From assembly GCA_949987705.1 (NCBI GenBank), contig OX465282.1:66151922-66215921 (forward strand): DNA of 64,000 bases. The letters run 5' to 3'. Origin of the DNA: Thereva unica. Taxonomy: Eukaryota > Arthropoda > Insecta > Diptera > Therevidae. Made by a program: the position numbers and the translations under genes. Positions 1-11,699 of the stretch are shown here, in pieces; within the stretch, counting starts at the first letter, position 1; the number at the start of each line of letters is the position of its first letter. The notes beneath the pieces were generated by a model that was given only the letters and a program-made list of their open reading frames with translations, was not told the DNA's origin and did not search any database.

Positions 1-1116
1 CTGATTGATAATAGACTCACAGGTAGTAAGACTGGCAACGGTTTTCTTTCGGTTTTCTGCTGAGTATGAGGTGTCACTATTAAGATGTGGAGCTGGCCAT
101 TACGATTCCTCTCCATGCAAGAAGATTGGGCCATAGAACCATAAAGCCGAGGTCACTAATTTTGTAGGTGATACGCCGCGAGATAGGAGATCCGCTGGAT
201 TGTGTAGTGAGCTGACATGTCTCCACTGAGATGGTATGGTTAGCTCTTGAACACGGGCTACCCTGTTCGCCACGAACGTATGAAATGTTGATGTTGACGA
301 GTTAATCCATGCGAGCACGATAGTTGAATCACTCCAGAGATGAATTTGCTCTTCTTGAAGTTGAAGATCTTGCTTGATGCGATGAGCTAACTCCGCCGCT
401 ACCTTTGCGGCGCATAATTCTAGTCGCGGAAGTGTCGTTTGTTTTCTAGGTGCGACTTTCGACTTTGCGCAGAGTAAATGAGCAGTGATGACGCCATTTC
501 TATCAATTGCTCTAACATATGCTGCGGCACCATATGCCTTTTCTGAGGCGTCGGAGAAGATGTGATATTGAACACTTTTGCTGCTTTATGTGCTAAAACA
601 TGGCGAGGGAATTTTATCTCGTTTAACGTGGTCAATTGGTTTCTATAGGTTTCCCAAAATGTGTGCATCTCTTGGGGCAGGGCTGCGTCCCAATCTAGCT
701 TCTGTGCCCATAGTGTTTGCAAAAATATCTTCGCCGTGACGATGACTGGCGTGATGAATCCCAAAGGGTCAAACAGATGGGCTATGTCTGATAGAATCAT
801 TCGCTTGGTGATCCGTCTGCTGTCGTGCATCGAAGTTCTGATGTGGAATTGATCTGAAGTAGGATTCCAAGATAGTCCTATTGTTTTGATGTGGCCTGCC
901 TCGTCATCTCCTAATCTGATTTCAACTTCTCTGTCATCGCTAGCTATTCCTTCTAGCAAACTGGGATGGTTTGCACACCATTTCCTAAGATGAAATCCTG
1001 CAGAGTTCAATAGTGCATTGAGCTGCTTCTGTGATGCCATAGCTTCAGCGAGAGTATTGGCACCAGTGAGTACGTCGTCCACGTAGAAATCTTGACTTAG
1101 TACCTTTGATCCGAGT
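1..1116 (-). pseudogene. BEL/Pao pol, 3' part: end of RT and RNase H
   Basis: The upstream part (about 560-1116) reads from the RT active site (V-D-D-V-L-T-G) through the hallmark Pao block L-F-D-P-L-G-F-I-T-P. A one-base frame change near 560 then moves the RNase H-like part into another frame. The segment at 100-318 carries W-I-N-S-S and N-P-A-D-L-L-S-R-G, both typical of the end of the Pao RNase H region. The integrase would follow to the left of the window. It is the downstream half of the gene whose first half ends at 6873. It is broken by gypsy A and by the frameshift, so no functional product is expected. Confidence 0.85.
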
Positions 1117-1120
1117 GGAT

Positions 1121-1530
1121 TTTAGCTACAGTAAAACCACGAGGTGGTGTAACTAAGAAAAAAACACACTGGTTCTTATTATTGTATTTTTATTATAATA
1201 TTCTATTTATTAGATACACAATGGTTATCACTTATTATATTATTGTATTTTTATGTAATATTCACTACTTGATTTGCTGTCTACGTTTTTATATATTTTA
1301 TGGAACTTGGAAACCGACTGTATCAGGACACGAGTAAAACGGTAGAGAGAGAGATGCCGGAAATTGGATATTTTGATGTGCACGATCGGGACGGAACAGA
1401 GAACGGTAAGATCACTGAACTTTGAGTTCGGTGATGGATGGAGTGTTCTGACTGATCGTTTTGATCGTGCCGGAAGTTGTTGTGTGACATTGCGTAAAGT
1501 TTGGTAATTCAAATTTACGCGGTCACTACA
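1121..1530 (-). repeat. gypsy A 3' LTR
   Basis: 410 bp, in element sense starting TGTAGTGACC and ending TGTAGCTAAA. It is identical to the 5' copy except for one base. Its left edge is fixed by the GGAT duplication. Confidence 0.93.
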
Positions 1531-1532
1531 TA

Positions 1533-1542
1533 CTCCCCCCCC
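1533..1542 (-). promoter_or_regulatory. gypsy A polypurine tract
   Basis: On the minus strand a run of eight G followed by AG lies two bases from the 3' LTR. This is the expected position and composition for the plus-strand primer used in reverse transcription. Confidence 0.75.
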
Positions 1543-1551
1543 AGCGTAGCG

Positions 1552-4500
1552 TTAACGGAATGTTACCGCTTTAGACGGCTTAGCTTCGTTGTCGCGGTCA
1601 CAACCGAAGGCTGGCTTTAGCCTGTCAATGGATATTGACTTGGTTGTGCCGTTCAATTTGACGACGAAGTGCTTTCGTAATCGTTTGATTACTTCATATG
1701 GGCCCTCGTATGGAGGTTCGAAAGGTTTTCGAACTCTGTCGACTCGTATGAAAACGTAGTCGGCGTTCTCCAGGGCTTCTGGCACGTAGACATCCTTTTG
1801 GACGGGTTGCCGAGGATGTATTGCCTTAATGTTCTGCATATGAGAACGAAGGCGAGAGAGGAATTCTGATTCTTCAATTGGATTCTCATCCGTTGGGATA
1901 GAAATAGAATTGGGAAGTCTCAGATTCTGACCGTATACGAGCTCGGCTGGTGAGCATTGTAAGTCGGTCTTAATTGCCGTGCGTATGCCTAACATGACAA
2001 AGGGCAAGTCTTCACTCCAATGAGTAGTGTTGTCCCTTGCCATTAAGGCTGCTTTTAGTTGCCTGTGGAACCGTTCAACCATCCCGTTTGCTTGCGGGTG
2101 GTAGGCGGTGGTCCGGATTCGATGAGTGCCGAGTAATTTGGCAACTTCATTGAATAGTTTCGATTCGAACTGCGTACCTTGATCGGTTGTGATCTCGAGT
2201 GGTACGCCGAATCGTGGAACAAATTCAGTGACGAATTTCTTTGCCACTGTTGAAGCTGAGATATCCCGAATTGGGTATGCTTCAGGCCATCGCGTGAATC
2301 TATCGACTATCGTTAAGATATAAGAGTATCCACGAGATGGGGGTAGGGGTCCCACTATATCCATATGTATATGGTCAAATCTATTATTTGGAAGTTTGAA
2401 AGCTTCCAATGGAGATTTGGTATGTCGTGAAACTTTGGACTTTTGGCAACCTAGGCATGATCGAGACCACTCATTGCAGTCTTTATTAATCGATGGCCAG
2501 AAGTATTTCTTGGTAACGGCTCGTCTTGTAGCGCGAATACCAGGATGAGAGAGACTATGTTCGGAGTTGAACGCTAGTCTCCGTAAGGAAATGGGTATGT
2601 AAGGCCTTGGAATGCCTGTACTAGTTTCACACCACACTTGATGGGCGGTGAATGGTATTGGTGTGAGAACTAATTTTACCCGTGAGCCGTTGCTGGGGTG
2701 CTCTTGTAGAGACTTCAACTCTGTGTCACCTTGTTGAGCCTGAGCCAGTGTAGGCAGGTCGAAGGTGACCGAGTCGACGTTGTCGGTTGCTAGTGAGCGC
2801 GACAAGTAGTCGGCGACAACGTTTTGTTTACCCGACACATGTCTGATGTCTGTGGTAAACTGAGAGATTAGACCCAAATGTCTGGTCTGTCGAGGGGATC
2901 GTTCGGTCTTTGTGTGAAGGGCGCGAACCAGTGGTTTGTGATCAGTATAGACCACGAAATTGCGTCCTTCAACGAAGTAACGGAAGTGTTTGATCGCTGC
3001 ATAGATTGCGAGGAGTTCGCGATCGAATGCAGAGTACTTCCGTTCTGTTGGTGACAGCTTTTTGGAATAAAAAGCTAGGGGTTGCCACCGATGACCGTTG
3101 AATTGTTCCAAAACGCCTCCGATTGCATAATCAGAGGCGTCAGTCGTAAGACTGTATTTTGCATCCTCGATTGGATGGTTCAGCAGAGTTGCTTCAGCCA
3201 TCGAGGTTTTCACCTTGAGGAATGCCGCCTGACATTCTGCTGGCCAGTCAAAAACTTTATTGGCACGTGAGCGGTTGAGAAGGTCTCTCAAATGCTCGTT
3301 TATCGGCACCAACTGTTCAGCCAATTTTGGGATAAATCGGTGATAGAAATTCACCATTCCCAAAAACTTCTGGATCGATTTGACAGAAGTTGGAGGTGCG
3401 AGATCAACGATAGCCTGAACCCGATCGGAGGATGGAAGTATTCCATCCTTTGTGATGCGGTGGCTTAGAAACTTAATCTCTGTTGCACCGAAAACGCATT
3501 TCTCTAGCTTAATGGTTAAACCGAAGCTATCGAGGCGTTTAAAGAGCTCTTCGAGGTGAACGATATGCTCATCCTCGGTTTTACTGGCGATGAGTATATC
3601 GTCCAAGTATACATAAACGAAGTCGAGATCTCTCGTAACTTCATTTATGAACCTTTGAAAGGTTTGGGCTGCATTTCGTAAGCCGAATGGCATACGTGTA
3701 AACTCATATAGGCCGAATGGCGTAATGAGTGCAGTCTTATGCACGTCTTCTGGGGCGATTGGTATGTGATGGTATGCACGTACCAAGTCAACCTTCGAAA
3801 AAATTGTGCAGCCGTGAAGATTCACGGAGAAATTCTGTATATGCGGGATCGGATATCTATCCGGCACAGTGACAGCGTTAAGGCGACGGTAGTCGCCGCA
3901 TGGCCTCCAATCATGTGAGTCCCGTTTAGGGACCAGATGAAGCGGAGATGCTGCGGGGGACGACGAAGGTCGACAAATCCCCAATTGGACCATGTGGTCA
4001 AATTCTAACTTTGCCACCTTCAGTTTCTCCGGATGGAGTCGCCGAGCGGTGACAAAAGGTAATTGCCCTTTGGTTACAATGTGGTGTTGCACATTGTGTT
4101 TAACCGGAAGGTTAAAATTGGGCGGTTTTGTTAACGAAGCGTACTTCGTTAATAGCTCTTTGTATATGCCAATAACTCGGCATGGAAATGTTTCGGGGTT
4201 GTAGTCGACGGTAGCGCACACGTTAATGCGAAACTTCGTGCGCTTGTCGACTAAATGCCGATATTCAAAATCGACTGACAATTTGAACTTCGTTAAGAAG
4301 TCCGCCCCGATAATGGCTTTAGTGGTGTCGGCTATAATGAAGTTGTAAACGTATCGTCGGCGTAAGCCGAGTTCGAGTTCAAGCAACTTTGTGCCGAAAG
4401 TTCGGATCAGTGATCCGTTGGCCGCGTACAGAAGGACGTTCGGGCTACCGTTATGGGCCGGAAACGCCTTGGCGGGAACAATTGAAACGTCAGAGCCCGA

Positions 4501-4578
4501 ATCAATCAGAAAATCCATCCGATTGTTGGTGTCTCTGACGAATAAACGATATGAGCGGCCGGTTATATGCTCGCTCAT
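1552..4578 (-). CDS. pol: gypsy A Pol polyprotein (PR-RT-RNase H-IN)
   Basis: An open frame of 1008 codons starting at a real ATG, 18 bp after the gag stop and in a different frame, so expression needs frameshifting or reinitiation. Domains in order: aspartic protease with D-S-G-S-D near residue 27; RT with the Y-L-D-D active site near 335; RNase H with T-T-D-A-S-D near 470 and T-D-H-K-P further on; integrase with an H-H-C-C zinc region near 680, a D...D-Q-G...E catalytic core at about 740-850, and a C-terminal G-P-Y/F-type module (P-P-Y-E-G-P-Y). All key catalytic residues I looked for are present. It would copy the element's RNA into DNA and insert it. The protein looks intact. Confidence 0.93.
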   Translation of the reverse strand: MSEHITGRSYRLFVRDTNNRMDFLIDSGSDVSIVPAKAFPAHNGSPNVLLYAANGSLIRTFGTKLLELELGLRRRYVYNFIIADTTKAIIGADFLTKFKLSVDFEYRHLVDKRTKFRINVCATVDYNPETFPCRVIGIYKELLTKYASLTKPPNFNLPVKHNVQHHIVTKGQLPFVTARRLHPEKLKVAKLEFDHMVQLGICRPSSSPAASPLHLVPKRDSHDWRPCGDYRRLNAVTVPDRYPIPHIQNFSVNLHGCTIFSKVDLVRAYHHIPIAPEDVHKTALITPFGLYEFTRMPFGLRNAAQTFQRFINEVTRDLDFVYVYLDDILIASKTEDEHIVHLEELFKRLDSFGLTIKLEKCVFGATEIKFLSHRITKDGILPSSDRVQAIVDLAPPTSVKSIQKFLGMVNFYHRFIPKLAEQLVPINEHLRDLLNRSRANKVFDWPAECQAAFLKVKTSMAEATLLNHPIEDAKYSLTTDASDYAIGGVLEQFNGHRWQPLAFYSKKLSPTERKYSAFDRELLAIYAAIKHFRYFVEGRNFVVYTDHKPLVRALHTKTERSPRQTRHLGLISQFTTDIRHVSGKQNVVADYLSRSLATDNVDSVTFDLPTLAQAQQGDTELKSLQEHPSNGSRVKLVLTPIPFTAHQVWCETSTGIPRPYIPISLRRLAFNSEHSLSHPGIRATRRAVTKKYFWPSINKDCNEWSRSCLGCQKSKVSRHTKSPLEAFKLPNNRFDHIHMDIVGPLPPSRGYSYILTIVDRFTRWPEAYPIRDISASTVAKKFVTEFVPRFGVPLEITTDQGTQFESKLFNEVAKLLGTHRIRTTAYHPQANGMVERFHRQLKAALMARDNTTHWSEDLPFVMLGIRTAIKTDLQCSPAELVYGQNLRLPNSISIPTDENPIEESEFLSRLRSHMQNIKAIHPRQPVQKDVYVPEALENADYVFIRVDRVRKPFEPPYEGPYEVIKRLRKHFVVKLNGTTKSISIDRLKPAFGCDRDNEAKPSKAVTFR

Positions 4579-4595
4579 GTCGATCCCCTGCCCCT

Positions 4596-5498
4596 TTAGT
4601 TTTTTTTAGGGGTGGAGGTGGCCTTTTTTTTCGCCGGCTTGGCTTGGCCACCGTTGAAACTGCAGGGGGCTTTGCAGCTGCGTGCTTCACTACCGAAACG
4701 GTAGTGGAAATAGCACAAGCTACCCCTGGCTTGGTTCGTCCCTTGTGGCCGACTGGCCGAGGGCTGTCGAGAGCCGCCCTGTCGATTGGCAGGTGTTCGG
4801 CTTCTCGGCTTCCGCGGGTTGCGGTCCAGCTTATCTAGCCGGGCCGTCAGCCTATTGATGGCGCTTTGCAGCGCCACCAATGTGGGCTCCGTTTTGGCAG
4901 GTGTTGCGTGGACGGCGGACGCGTATGAGGCGCCTCCATGAGGCAGCACCTCCCATACCTTGTCCGCCGTGGCAGCCAGCCCGGCTAGGGTTTGGTCGGC
5001 AGCGGTGGCCAACGTGATCTGGATGGCCTGTGGAAGCTTCCGCTCCCACAGGTTCCTGATCAGATCGTCGTTGACTGCTGACGACCCGCCCGCTAGTGCC
5101 TTGAGAGCCTGGAGGAACTCCGAAGGTTTCCGGTCTCCAGGCTCTTGCACTGATAGCAACTGCTCGAGTCGGCGTTTCTCCGAAGTGCCGTACTTCTCGA
5201 GCAGGTGCTGTTTTATGTCCTCGTATGAGGAGGTGGCAAAATCTGTGGTGCTAAGCCGCATTGCCGTTACCGCCTCTTCCGGCAATGCGGCCATAACATT
5301 GTAGATTTTTAATTTTTCAGACCGGCAGCCCGCCAGCTGAAACATTATTTCAGCCTGGTAAAACCAGGAGGCGGGCTGGTGTACCCAGAACTTCGGGATA
5401 TCTAATTTTGACACCGAAGCGGCATCGACATTTGAAGTTCCGGGCTTTGGTTCATTTGCGGCTTCCATTTCCATTGAATTATCCTCGGTCCTTGACAT
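4596..5498 (-). CDS. gag: gypsy A Gag
   Basis: About 300 residues from the ATG at 5498; the open frame extends further upstream but only with a TTG start. The N-terminal capsid region has the pattern F-W-x3-P-x2-W-F-x-Q-A-E common to many insect Ty3/gypsy Gags. The C-terminal part is basic and carries a C-H-C-C-like zinc motif (C-Y-F-H...C...P-C), as in insect gypsy elements that lack a classic C-C-H-C knuckle. It would form the particle that packages the element RNA. The same capsid and zinc signatures occur in gypsy B, so the two families are related. Confidence 0.9.
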   Translation of the reverse strand: MSRTEDNSMEMEAANEPKPGTSNVDAASVSKLDIPKFWVHQPASWFYQAEIMFQLAGCRSEKLKIYNVMAALPEEAVTAMRLSTTDFATSSYEDIKQHLLEKYGTSEKRRLEQLLSVQEPGDRKPSEFLQALKALAGGSSAVNDDLIRNLWERKLPQAIQITLATAADQTLAGLAATADKVWEVLPHGGASYASAVHATPAKTEPTLVALQSAINRLTARLDKLDRNPRKPRSRTPANRQGGSRQPSASRPQGTNQARGSLCYFHYRFGSEARSCKAPCSFNGGQAKPAKKKATSTPKKN

Positions 5499-6458
5499 CT
5501 TGTAAATTTTTAACACAAACCAAACAAAGTACCCAAACTGAATCGGGATTAAAAGAAGCAACGAGTGAAACAACGAACCAAAAGTTGAATAATATATATA
5601 CGTATATGTGTATATATGTATGCAAAAATGTAGTAAATATTAATATAAAGGCTAATATGTATATATGCAAAATATAGAAGATATTTATATACAAAGGTAA
5701 ATGTATATATGTATATAAAAATAAATTGTAGTAAATATTTATATCTGTAAATGTAAATATGTCCAAAAGAAAAATACAAGTCGAAGTAAACTTAACTTTA
5801 AATTATAAATCGAAATTCTGCACTTTTATATGTCAATGTGTTAAATTCGGGTAAAAAAAACATTTGCAATTCAAAACATACTTTGCAGTACTTTCCGATT
5901 TTCTTACATATAGATTAGTTTTATAGAAAAATTAGTCACTAATAAAATGAAAAAATGCGGTTATGTATGTAAGCGCAAAAAAAATTAAGAAATAAGTATG
6001 GCTCTCAAATCCAAATAATAAATCGGGGCAAAAAAAATTACTAAGAAAAGTATATAAAAAAAATAATAAAAATATAAACGAATAAACCTTAAATTAATCC
6101 CCGCACCGATATTAAAATATATTGTTAAAAGGAATTTATTTTTTTAAATGTTATCTGTTTGTTCTGTATGATGGGATGCTCCCTCGTCGTTCTCGACTTC
6201 TTTTGTTTGGTATCCGCTTTGTCTCTTCAGCAGCTGCCCAAAATTGATATCTTGATATCGGTTAATTCTCCACTTGGTTATAATCCACATGTACATAGGT
6301 ATATCGTAATGAATTTGTATATAATTGACTGAGTTTTCACTTTTGTTAATTTTATAATTGACTGAGTTTTCACTTTTGTTAATTTTCGAAAATTGAAAGG
6401 AAAAAAAAAATATGAAAACACTAATTTCGCTCAGCGTGCACTTTATCGGGATCACCAA
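5499..6458 (-). other. gypsy A 5' leader, AT-rich
   Basis: About 960 bp between the 5' LTR and gag, strongly AT-rich with TATATG-type runs around 5590-5760. Short frames here are low-complexity by-products. The primer site is at the LTR end: the minus strand reads TGGTGATCCCGA from 6457, next to the LTR. Confidence 0.7.
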
Positions 6459-6868
6459 TTTAGCTACAGTAAAACCACGAGGTGGTGTAACTAAGAAAAA
6501 AACACACTGGTTCTTATTATTGTATTTTTATTATAATATTCTATTTATTAGATACACAATGGTTATCACTTATTATATTATTGTATTTTTATGTAATATT
6601 CACTACTTGATTTGCTGTCTACGTTTTTATATATTTTATGGAACTTGGAAACCGACTGTATCAGGACACGAGTAAAACGGTAGAGAGAGAGATGCCGGAA
6701 ATTGGATATTTTGATGTGCACGATCGGGACGGAACAGAGAATGGTAAGATCACTGAACTTTGAGTTCGGTGATGGATGGAGTGTTCTGACTGATCGTTTT
6801 GATCGTGCCGGAAGTTGTTGTGTGACATTGCGTAAAGTTTGGTAATTCAAATTTACGCGGTCACTACA
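6459..6868 (-). repeat. gypsy A 5' LTR
   Basis: Partner of 1121-1530. Its right edge is fixed by the second GGAT at 6869-6872. It drives the element toward lower coordinates. Confidence 0.93.
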
Positions 6869-6872
6869 GGAT

Positions 6873-9234
6873 ATTTCTCCTTGTGTTCTTGCGCCAGTTT
6901 TTTCAAGCATCGTATCGCTAGATACGGTGCCGATGATGTACCATAAGTTATTGTGCATAGCTGGTAACATCGTACCTTGTTCTCCGGTTTTTCTCTCCAC
7001 CATATCAGTTGATATTTTCTGTCTGCTTTATCTACCCAGATTTGCCTATACATTTTCTCTATGTCGGCAGTATAAACGTACCTAGGCATTCTGAATCGTA
7101 ACAATGTCGAAAAAACCTCTTCTTGGATTGTTGGTCCCTTCGATAGCACATCATTCAGGGATTTGTTTGTTGACGTCTGGGCCGACGCGTCAAACACCAC
7201 TCTCAACTTAGTGGTGCTGCTTTCTGGTTTAATCACGCAGTGGTGTGGGAAAAAGCAATGAGGTCCCTGGATTTGGTTGTAATCCACTTCCTCCATATGA
7301 CCCAACTCTAAATATTCATTCATAAATTGTCTGTATCGTTCACAAAGTTCTGCGTCCTTTGCGAGCCTTCTTTCTAATGCAGTCAATCTCTGGAATGCTA
7401 TTCCACTCGATTCTCCTAGTTCTATGGGACTGGTCTTGAATGGAAGATTGACGATGAATCGTCCATCAGTATGCCGTTTCGTTGTTTGGATGAAATGGGT
7501 CTCACATCTTTGTTCTTCTGCTGTAAGGTTACTAGTTTGTTCCTCCTTTTCCTCTAGGTGCCAAAAACGTTCCACTTGTGCGTTGAGGGCTTCATCATCG
7601 CTGCATACAGCGCACACTGCTGACTCCTGATGTGTTTGATTTATTGGACCTGCAACGATCCAGCCAAACACAGTGTTCTGCAATATTGGCAAGCCTTTTC
7701 CTAATTCTATTTGTCCTACTGAGAGTAGTGAAAAGAAGATCCCTGCTCCAATGAGTAAGTCGATGCTTCCGGGCTTATTGAAGTCGGGATCAGCTAGGGG
7801 TATGTTCTGTGGTATAGGCCATGATTCGATGTTAAGCTGACGCGATGGCTGCTGGGAAACTATCTTCGGTAGAATACGAGCCTCAATTGACATGGAAAAG
7901 CCGCTTGTTATGGATTGTACGCGAAGATTGACTCTCTTAGAGGATGGTTGCACCTGCTCCCCGATACATTCGATTGCCATGCTTTCAGTCCGTTCAGGCA
8001 AACCAAGTTGTTTAGCTAGCCTTTCACTCAATACATTGAGCTGTGAACCACAGTCTAGCAGGGCGCGACATTTTATGAGTTCGCCGTGCTTATTGAATAC
8101 CTTTACAATAGCCGTGCCGAGCATGACATACCGTTCACGATCCTGAACCTTTCGGGCTGTTAAAATGATGCTCTTCTCTGGTTGTGCGGCTTGCACTGGT
8201 TCCGCTGGGTTTATTTGTGTATGTTGAGCTGCTCTAGTTGTAGTTGTTGGTTTGCCTTCCCTGTGCAATAATGTATTGTGTTTCTTATTGCATCTGATGC
8301 ATGATCTAGAGGGGCAGTTGTTAAGATTGTTCCCTCTTCCAAGACAATTCAAGCAGAGGTCGGCGTTTTTGGCATGCTCATACCGCTTTACTGTTGACAT
8401 CTGAAGAAACTTCGGGCATGCGTATAGGCGATGAGTACCCTTACAAAAGCTGCAGTTGCCTCCCGTAGCAACCATGCTTGTTACTGTTCGTCTATGGTTA
8501 TCCTCTGTGCTTCGTGCTTTACTCCCGAGCGCCTCTAATGACTGGAAGCGGTTTTCGAGAAATGCAAGAAACTCCCTTAATGTTGGTATGCATCTTGGAT
8601 GTTCTAAAGATTGCTCGTACAGCGTATATGTTGTTTTGTCAATCCTTTTCAGAAGCAGGTGGATTATGAAAGGGTCCCAGTTGGCTGTGTCCACTCCTAA
8701 GTTTTGTAGGCCATGAAGGCACTCCTGCGTTGTATCGTGCACGTTCCTGATGGCGGTGGGACTTTCGGCAGTGAACGTTGGTTGTGCTAGCAGCTTATTT
8801 AGGAAGGCTGTTACCAACAACCTTTTGTTTTCATAGCGCTCTTGGATTATCTTCCAAGCAGATGTGTAATTTGCGTCGGAGACTGTGAGATATCGGATTA
8901 ATTTTTCAGCTTCACCTGATAAACTCGTCTTTAAATACCACATCTTTTGGCAGTTGGCGATTCTTTGATTGTGGATTAACTCCGTGAATAAATCACAGAA
9001 TTGGCGCCACTGAAGGTAGTCTCCTGTAAACTTGGGCAGGGCGATCTTGGGCAATTTCAATAACGATGCGTTATCATACGTTGAAGTAGTAGATGTGGTA
9101 GCATGTGAAAGGTGCTGCGGTGAGAGCTGTTGCCGCAATCGATGAAGTTCGATAATCGTATTTTCCGCTTCTTCTTCCAGAACAAAGAATCGCTCGACGT
9201 CATAGCCTGCTGCCAAGGGGTCATCTAATTGGCT
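6873..9234 (-). pseudogene. BEL/Pao protease and N-terminal RT
   Basis: The frame is collinear with gag and is separated from it only by a TGA at 9235-9237. It has no ATG of its own at its start, which argues for one gag-pol polyprotein. In order it shows the conserved BEL Gag segment (DUF1759-type, L-P-K-F-T-G-D-Y-L-Q-W), two Cys/His knuckle clusters (C-S-F-C-K-G-T-H; C-L-N-C-L-G-R-G), the DUF1758-type protease with A-L-L-D-C-G-S-Q, and RT up to I-W-W-R-E. It stops where gypsy A is inserted. Apart from the TGA and the insertion the reading frame is clean, so the BEL copy is not very old. Confidence 0.87.
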
Positions 9235-9237
9235 TCA

Positions 9238-9927
9238 TATCTCTTGATGCAATGTTTTAGCTTCATTTAGATACTTCTGGATTCTTTCTGCCTTAATCTG
9301 GTAAAACTGGTCTATCTGCAGTTGATCACCTGGTACTGTGTTCGAAATGGTGCGTTCAAGCACTTTCAAAATTGTTGATTGCTTGTTAATCAAGCAGCCT
9401 TGATTACGTACCCTTGCGGTAGTTAACTTCTCAATTTGTTTTGTTTGTCCCATAAACTTCTTAGAGACTTCTTCTTGATTCATACTTGCAGATGGTTGAA
9501 GTGCATCTTTTGCTGTTGTTTCCTTGCTGCCATTGGGGCGTTGCTCAAGAACTGATGTCGTTCTATTAGCGAATGTAGCTGGATCCTCTGCTAAATCGGA
9601 TGTTGATGGGCTTCTGCTTGCCGGTAGCGTCTTGCTGCTGGCCAATCGGTTTGTTATGTCTTCTAGGGCATTCTCATAACCCTCTCGAACTTGTTCATAA
9701 TATTGTTTGGTGAAGTACTGGTGGTCCACCTGGTCTCCAAATTGTACTCGAATCGTGTTGTCGTTTTCCTCAAAACGTTGCCATTGGGATTCTAATTCCG
9801 CTCTCTTCCTTCGAAGATAGTCCGGAGTTTTTCGCGATGCTCCATCCTTCTTGTAGTTGCTGATAAGCTGTTTTAAATCTGCAGCCAGGTTCCGCTGCTC
9901 CTCGGTCAGATCCTCCATGGTAGCCAT
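9238..9927 (-). CDS. BEL/Pao Gag N-terminal segment
   Basis: 230 codons from a real ATG at 9927 to the in-frame TGA at 9235-9237. The region is rich in charged and helical sequence (E-E-Q-R-N-L-A-A-D-L-K-Q-L; Y-Y-E-Q-V-R-E-G-Y), as in the N-terminal Gag of BEL elements. The same frame continues beyond the TGA into the rest of Gag and Pol. Either the TGA is a nonsense mutation or it is read through at low rate; a single copy cannot separate these. Upstream lie the primer site and LTR. Confidence 0.78.
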
Positions 9928-9971
9928 CTCGATGTTAGTTGCTTCTGTTCTTGCGTGTGATCTTTCTTCCG

Positions 9972-9989
9972 ATCACGTCGGGGTCACCA
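9972..9989 (-). promoter_or_regulatory. BEL primer-binding site, tRNA-Trp type
   Basis: The minus strand reads TGGTGACCCCGACGTGAT, an 18-base complement of the 3' end of tRNA-Trp including CCA. It lies just upstream of gag and next to the presumed end of the 5' LTR. Confidence 0.85.
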
Positions 9990-9994
9990 TAAAA

Positions 9995-10645
9995 TGTCTA
10001 AGACTCTTTTGCCTTAGAGTTTCGATTATAATTTGCTTAGGGTTCTTGTACCCGTAAGCGTATGATGTTATGTGTAAAACAGTGCTTGATACTGCTACAC
10101 TAGAATGATTGTTCCAAGTAGGCTCACTTGGTAATACGCGAAATAAAAGCCTTTGTTTCAGGTGAATAGATAATCTCTGAATGACTTCATTTATTTTCCA
10201 ACATTTCTTAAATACTAATTTTTATCACACAAACTAACAAAAAAGAACAACATAATCGAAATATTTCTTTTCTCACGAGAAAATTCAAGTTGAAAAACAA
10301 AAGCATTAAATTTCGTCTGGCGACGAATTTTACCTTTTAATAATTAGTTTACGGTGCATTTTCTTGAGGAGATAAAAAGCTTTTTGGTGCAAGTGCAGGA
10401 AATGGTATTGAATTACGGTGTAAAGGAATTTACTTTTGTGCTTATTCTATGTCTATGCTAATTTTTTCTATCTTCTATTATTTTTTATGTTTTTATGTAG
10501 GAGATTCAACAGCCAGGTTTTCTTCGGTGCGGATCGCTGGATTCTCCAGTCGGCGGGACGATCAGGACAGAGAAGTTTACGTGGTTCGAACTGCGGTAGT
10601 CGACGTTTTTGCATTTCTTCTTCGATCAGTGTCTGCTGATTGCAT
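9995..10645 (-). repeat. Presumed BEL 5' LTR and leader flank
   Basis: This sequence beyond the primer site should be the BEL 5' LTR, starting on the plus strand with TGTCTAAGAC. The partner LTR is outside the window, so the outer limit cannot be fixed. Part of 10500-10645 may be unrelated flank against which gypsy B inserted. No gene is visible. Confidence 0.5.
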
Positions 10646-10863
10646 CTGTTGGTCTTTTGTTTGGGGGCACCTACTATGCCGCTGTCTACTTACGGTTTTG
10701 TCACGCGTGCTCGCACTGTTTCAGTAACCTAAGGAGAGATTTATCGACGTACAAGAAAAGAACAAGACTTAACGATAACAAACAATTTTATTAAATTAAA
10801 AGATACAAAAATGGGGTTTTACGGTGGTTGACTCACTTCTACTTTTTATGTCTTGTGGTGAGA
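10646..10863 (-). repeat. gypsy B 3' LTR
   Basis: Matches 22531-22780 over its whole length except for a deletion of about 33 bp near 10825. The integrase frame ends inside it, at 10796. The outer ends lack canonical TG...CA, so the exact edges are approximate. Confidence 0.75.
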
Positions 10864-11339
10864 TATATTTCTCTGGCTCGGATGATTCTTTTGATGGTTC
10901 GTTCTGCTGTTCCTCATTCGTAACGAAGGCAGCTTTAAGACGATCGATGGATACGTTTACTTTTCTTTCTTTCATGTCAAGCGTAAAGTATTTTTCGTTT
11001 CTTTCCAAAATCTTGAATGGTCCTTCATACGGTGGCTGCAGCGGTGTTCTGACAGAGTCGACTCTTACAAAAACGAATGGAGTGCTTTCGATGTCCTTCT
11101 GTAAAAAAATGTTTCTTGTTGAGTGATCCGCTGTTTGTTGAGGTCTCAGCGACTCGAAGTTGTGCTTCAATTTGCCAATTAGCTCGTGCTCTTGCGGTTT
11201 CTCCAGTGATGGAACGAAGAATTCCCCCGGCAGACGTAACGTGGCTCCATAGACTAATTCTGCAGGCGTCGCGTTGACGTCATTTTTAATCGCAGATCTT
11301 AGTCCTAACATCACTATTGGCAGCAGACTAACCCAATCT
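10796..11339 (-). pseudogene. gypsy B integrase C-terminal part
   Basis: This starts at the LINE breakpoint (11339) with the L-G-L-R-S-A-I-K block that follows the catalytic core in gypsy integrases. It continues through T-P-A-E-L-V-Y-G and a G-P-Y/F-type module (P-P-Y-E-G-P-F), ending inside the 3' LTR. It is the direct continuation of 16928-17616 once the LINE and one copy of its target duplication are removed. The deletion inside the 3' LTR has probably changed the last residues. Confidence 0.85.
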
Positions 11340-11699
11340 CCTCACCTCGTACCTACACCTTGCCGCGGTGGTGGGGCTTGCGAGTCTCGTAGTAGCGTTA
11401 GGCTATGTCGGCGGTGGCTAGCTGGTAACCAGCAAGCCACCGGTAGGGACACCCATGCCGAACAGGCTAATTGCGAAGAGGCCAGACTAAGCTAGGTACA
11501 TCCACTTACCCTCACCTTTTCTCTCTCTCCTTCTCCTTCCCTCTTCCTATTTCCCCACTTCTAAGCTAAGGTGTTTACCGTGCCGATGGCTGCATGGCCA
11601 GCCAGTGGTTAAAGAGTGCTGGTCGCGAACGGTTCCCTCCGATGCCCGGGCAAGGTCGGAGAGTACAAGTGCCTTATCCTGGTAAGCGGCTCTGGCAGG

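Larger units (their letters stand above)
1121..6868 (-). mobile_element. Ty3/gypsy LTR retrotransposon 'gypsy A', complete
   Basis: Two LTRs of exactly 410 bp (1121-1530 and 6459-6868) bracket uninterrupted gag and pol frames. I found a single difference between the LTRs by eye (C versus T in gaacgg/gaatgg). GGAT at 1117-1120 and again at 6869-6872 is the 4-bp target duplication. The element orientation is minus: 5' LTR at right, primer site next to it, a purine tract (minus strand) at 1533-1542 beside the 3' LTR. No env-like frame is present. The near-identical LTRs and open frames indicate a very recent and possibly competent insertion into the BEL element. Confidence 0.95.
1..10645 (-). 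mobile_element. BEL/Pao LTR retrotransposon, split by gypsy A
   Basis: Three minus-strand blocks belong to one element: gag (9238-9927), the protease and first part of RT (6873-9234), and the rest of RT plus RNase H (1-1120). Between the last two lies gypsy A, flanked by a GGAT duplication. With the insert and one duplicate removed, the RT frame runs straight through, ending in the Y-V-D-D active-site motif just left of the breakpoint. The 3' end and 3' LTR lie beyond position 1. The 5' limit is uncertain because gypsy B abuts near 10646. Damage consists of an in-frame stop at the gag/pol border and a frameshift in the RNase H region, besides the insertion. Confidence 0.88.

Noticed and set aside
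5408..5779. Tyr/Ile-rich frames on both strands in the gypsy A leader
   Set aside because: They lie in TATATG-type low-complexity sequence and lack similarity to env or other proteins.
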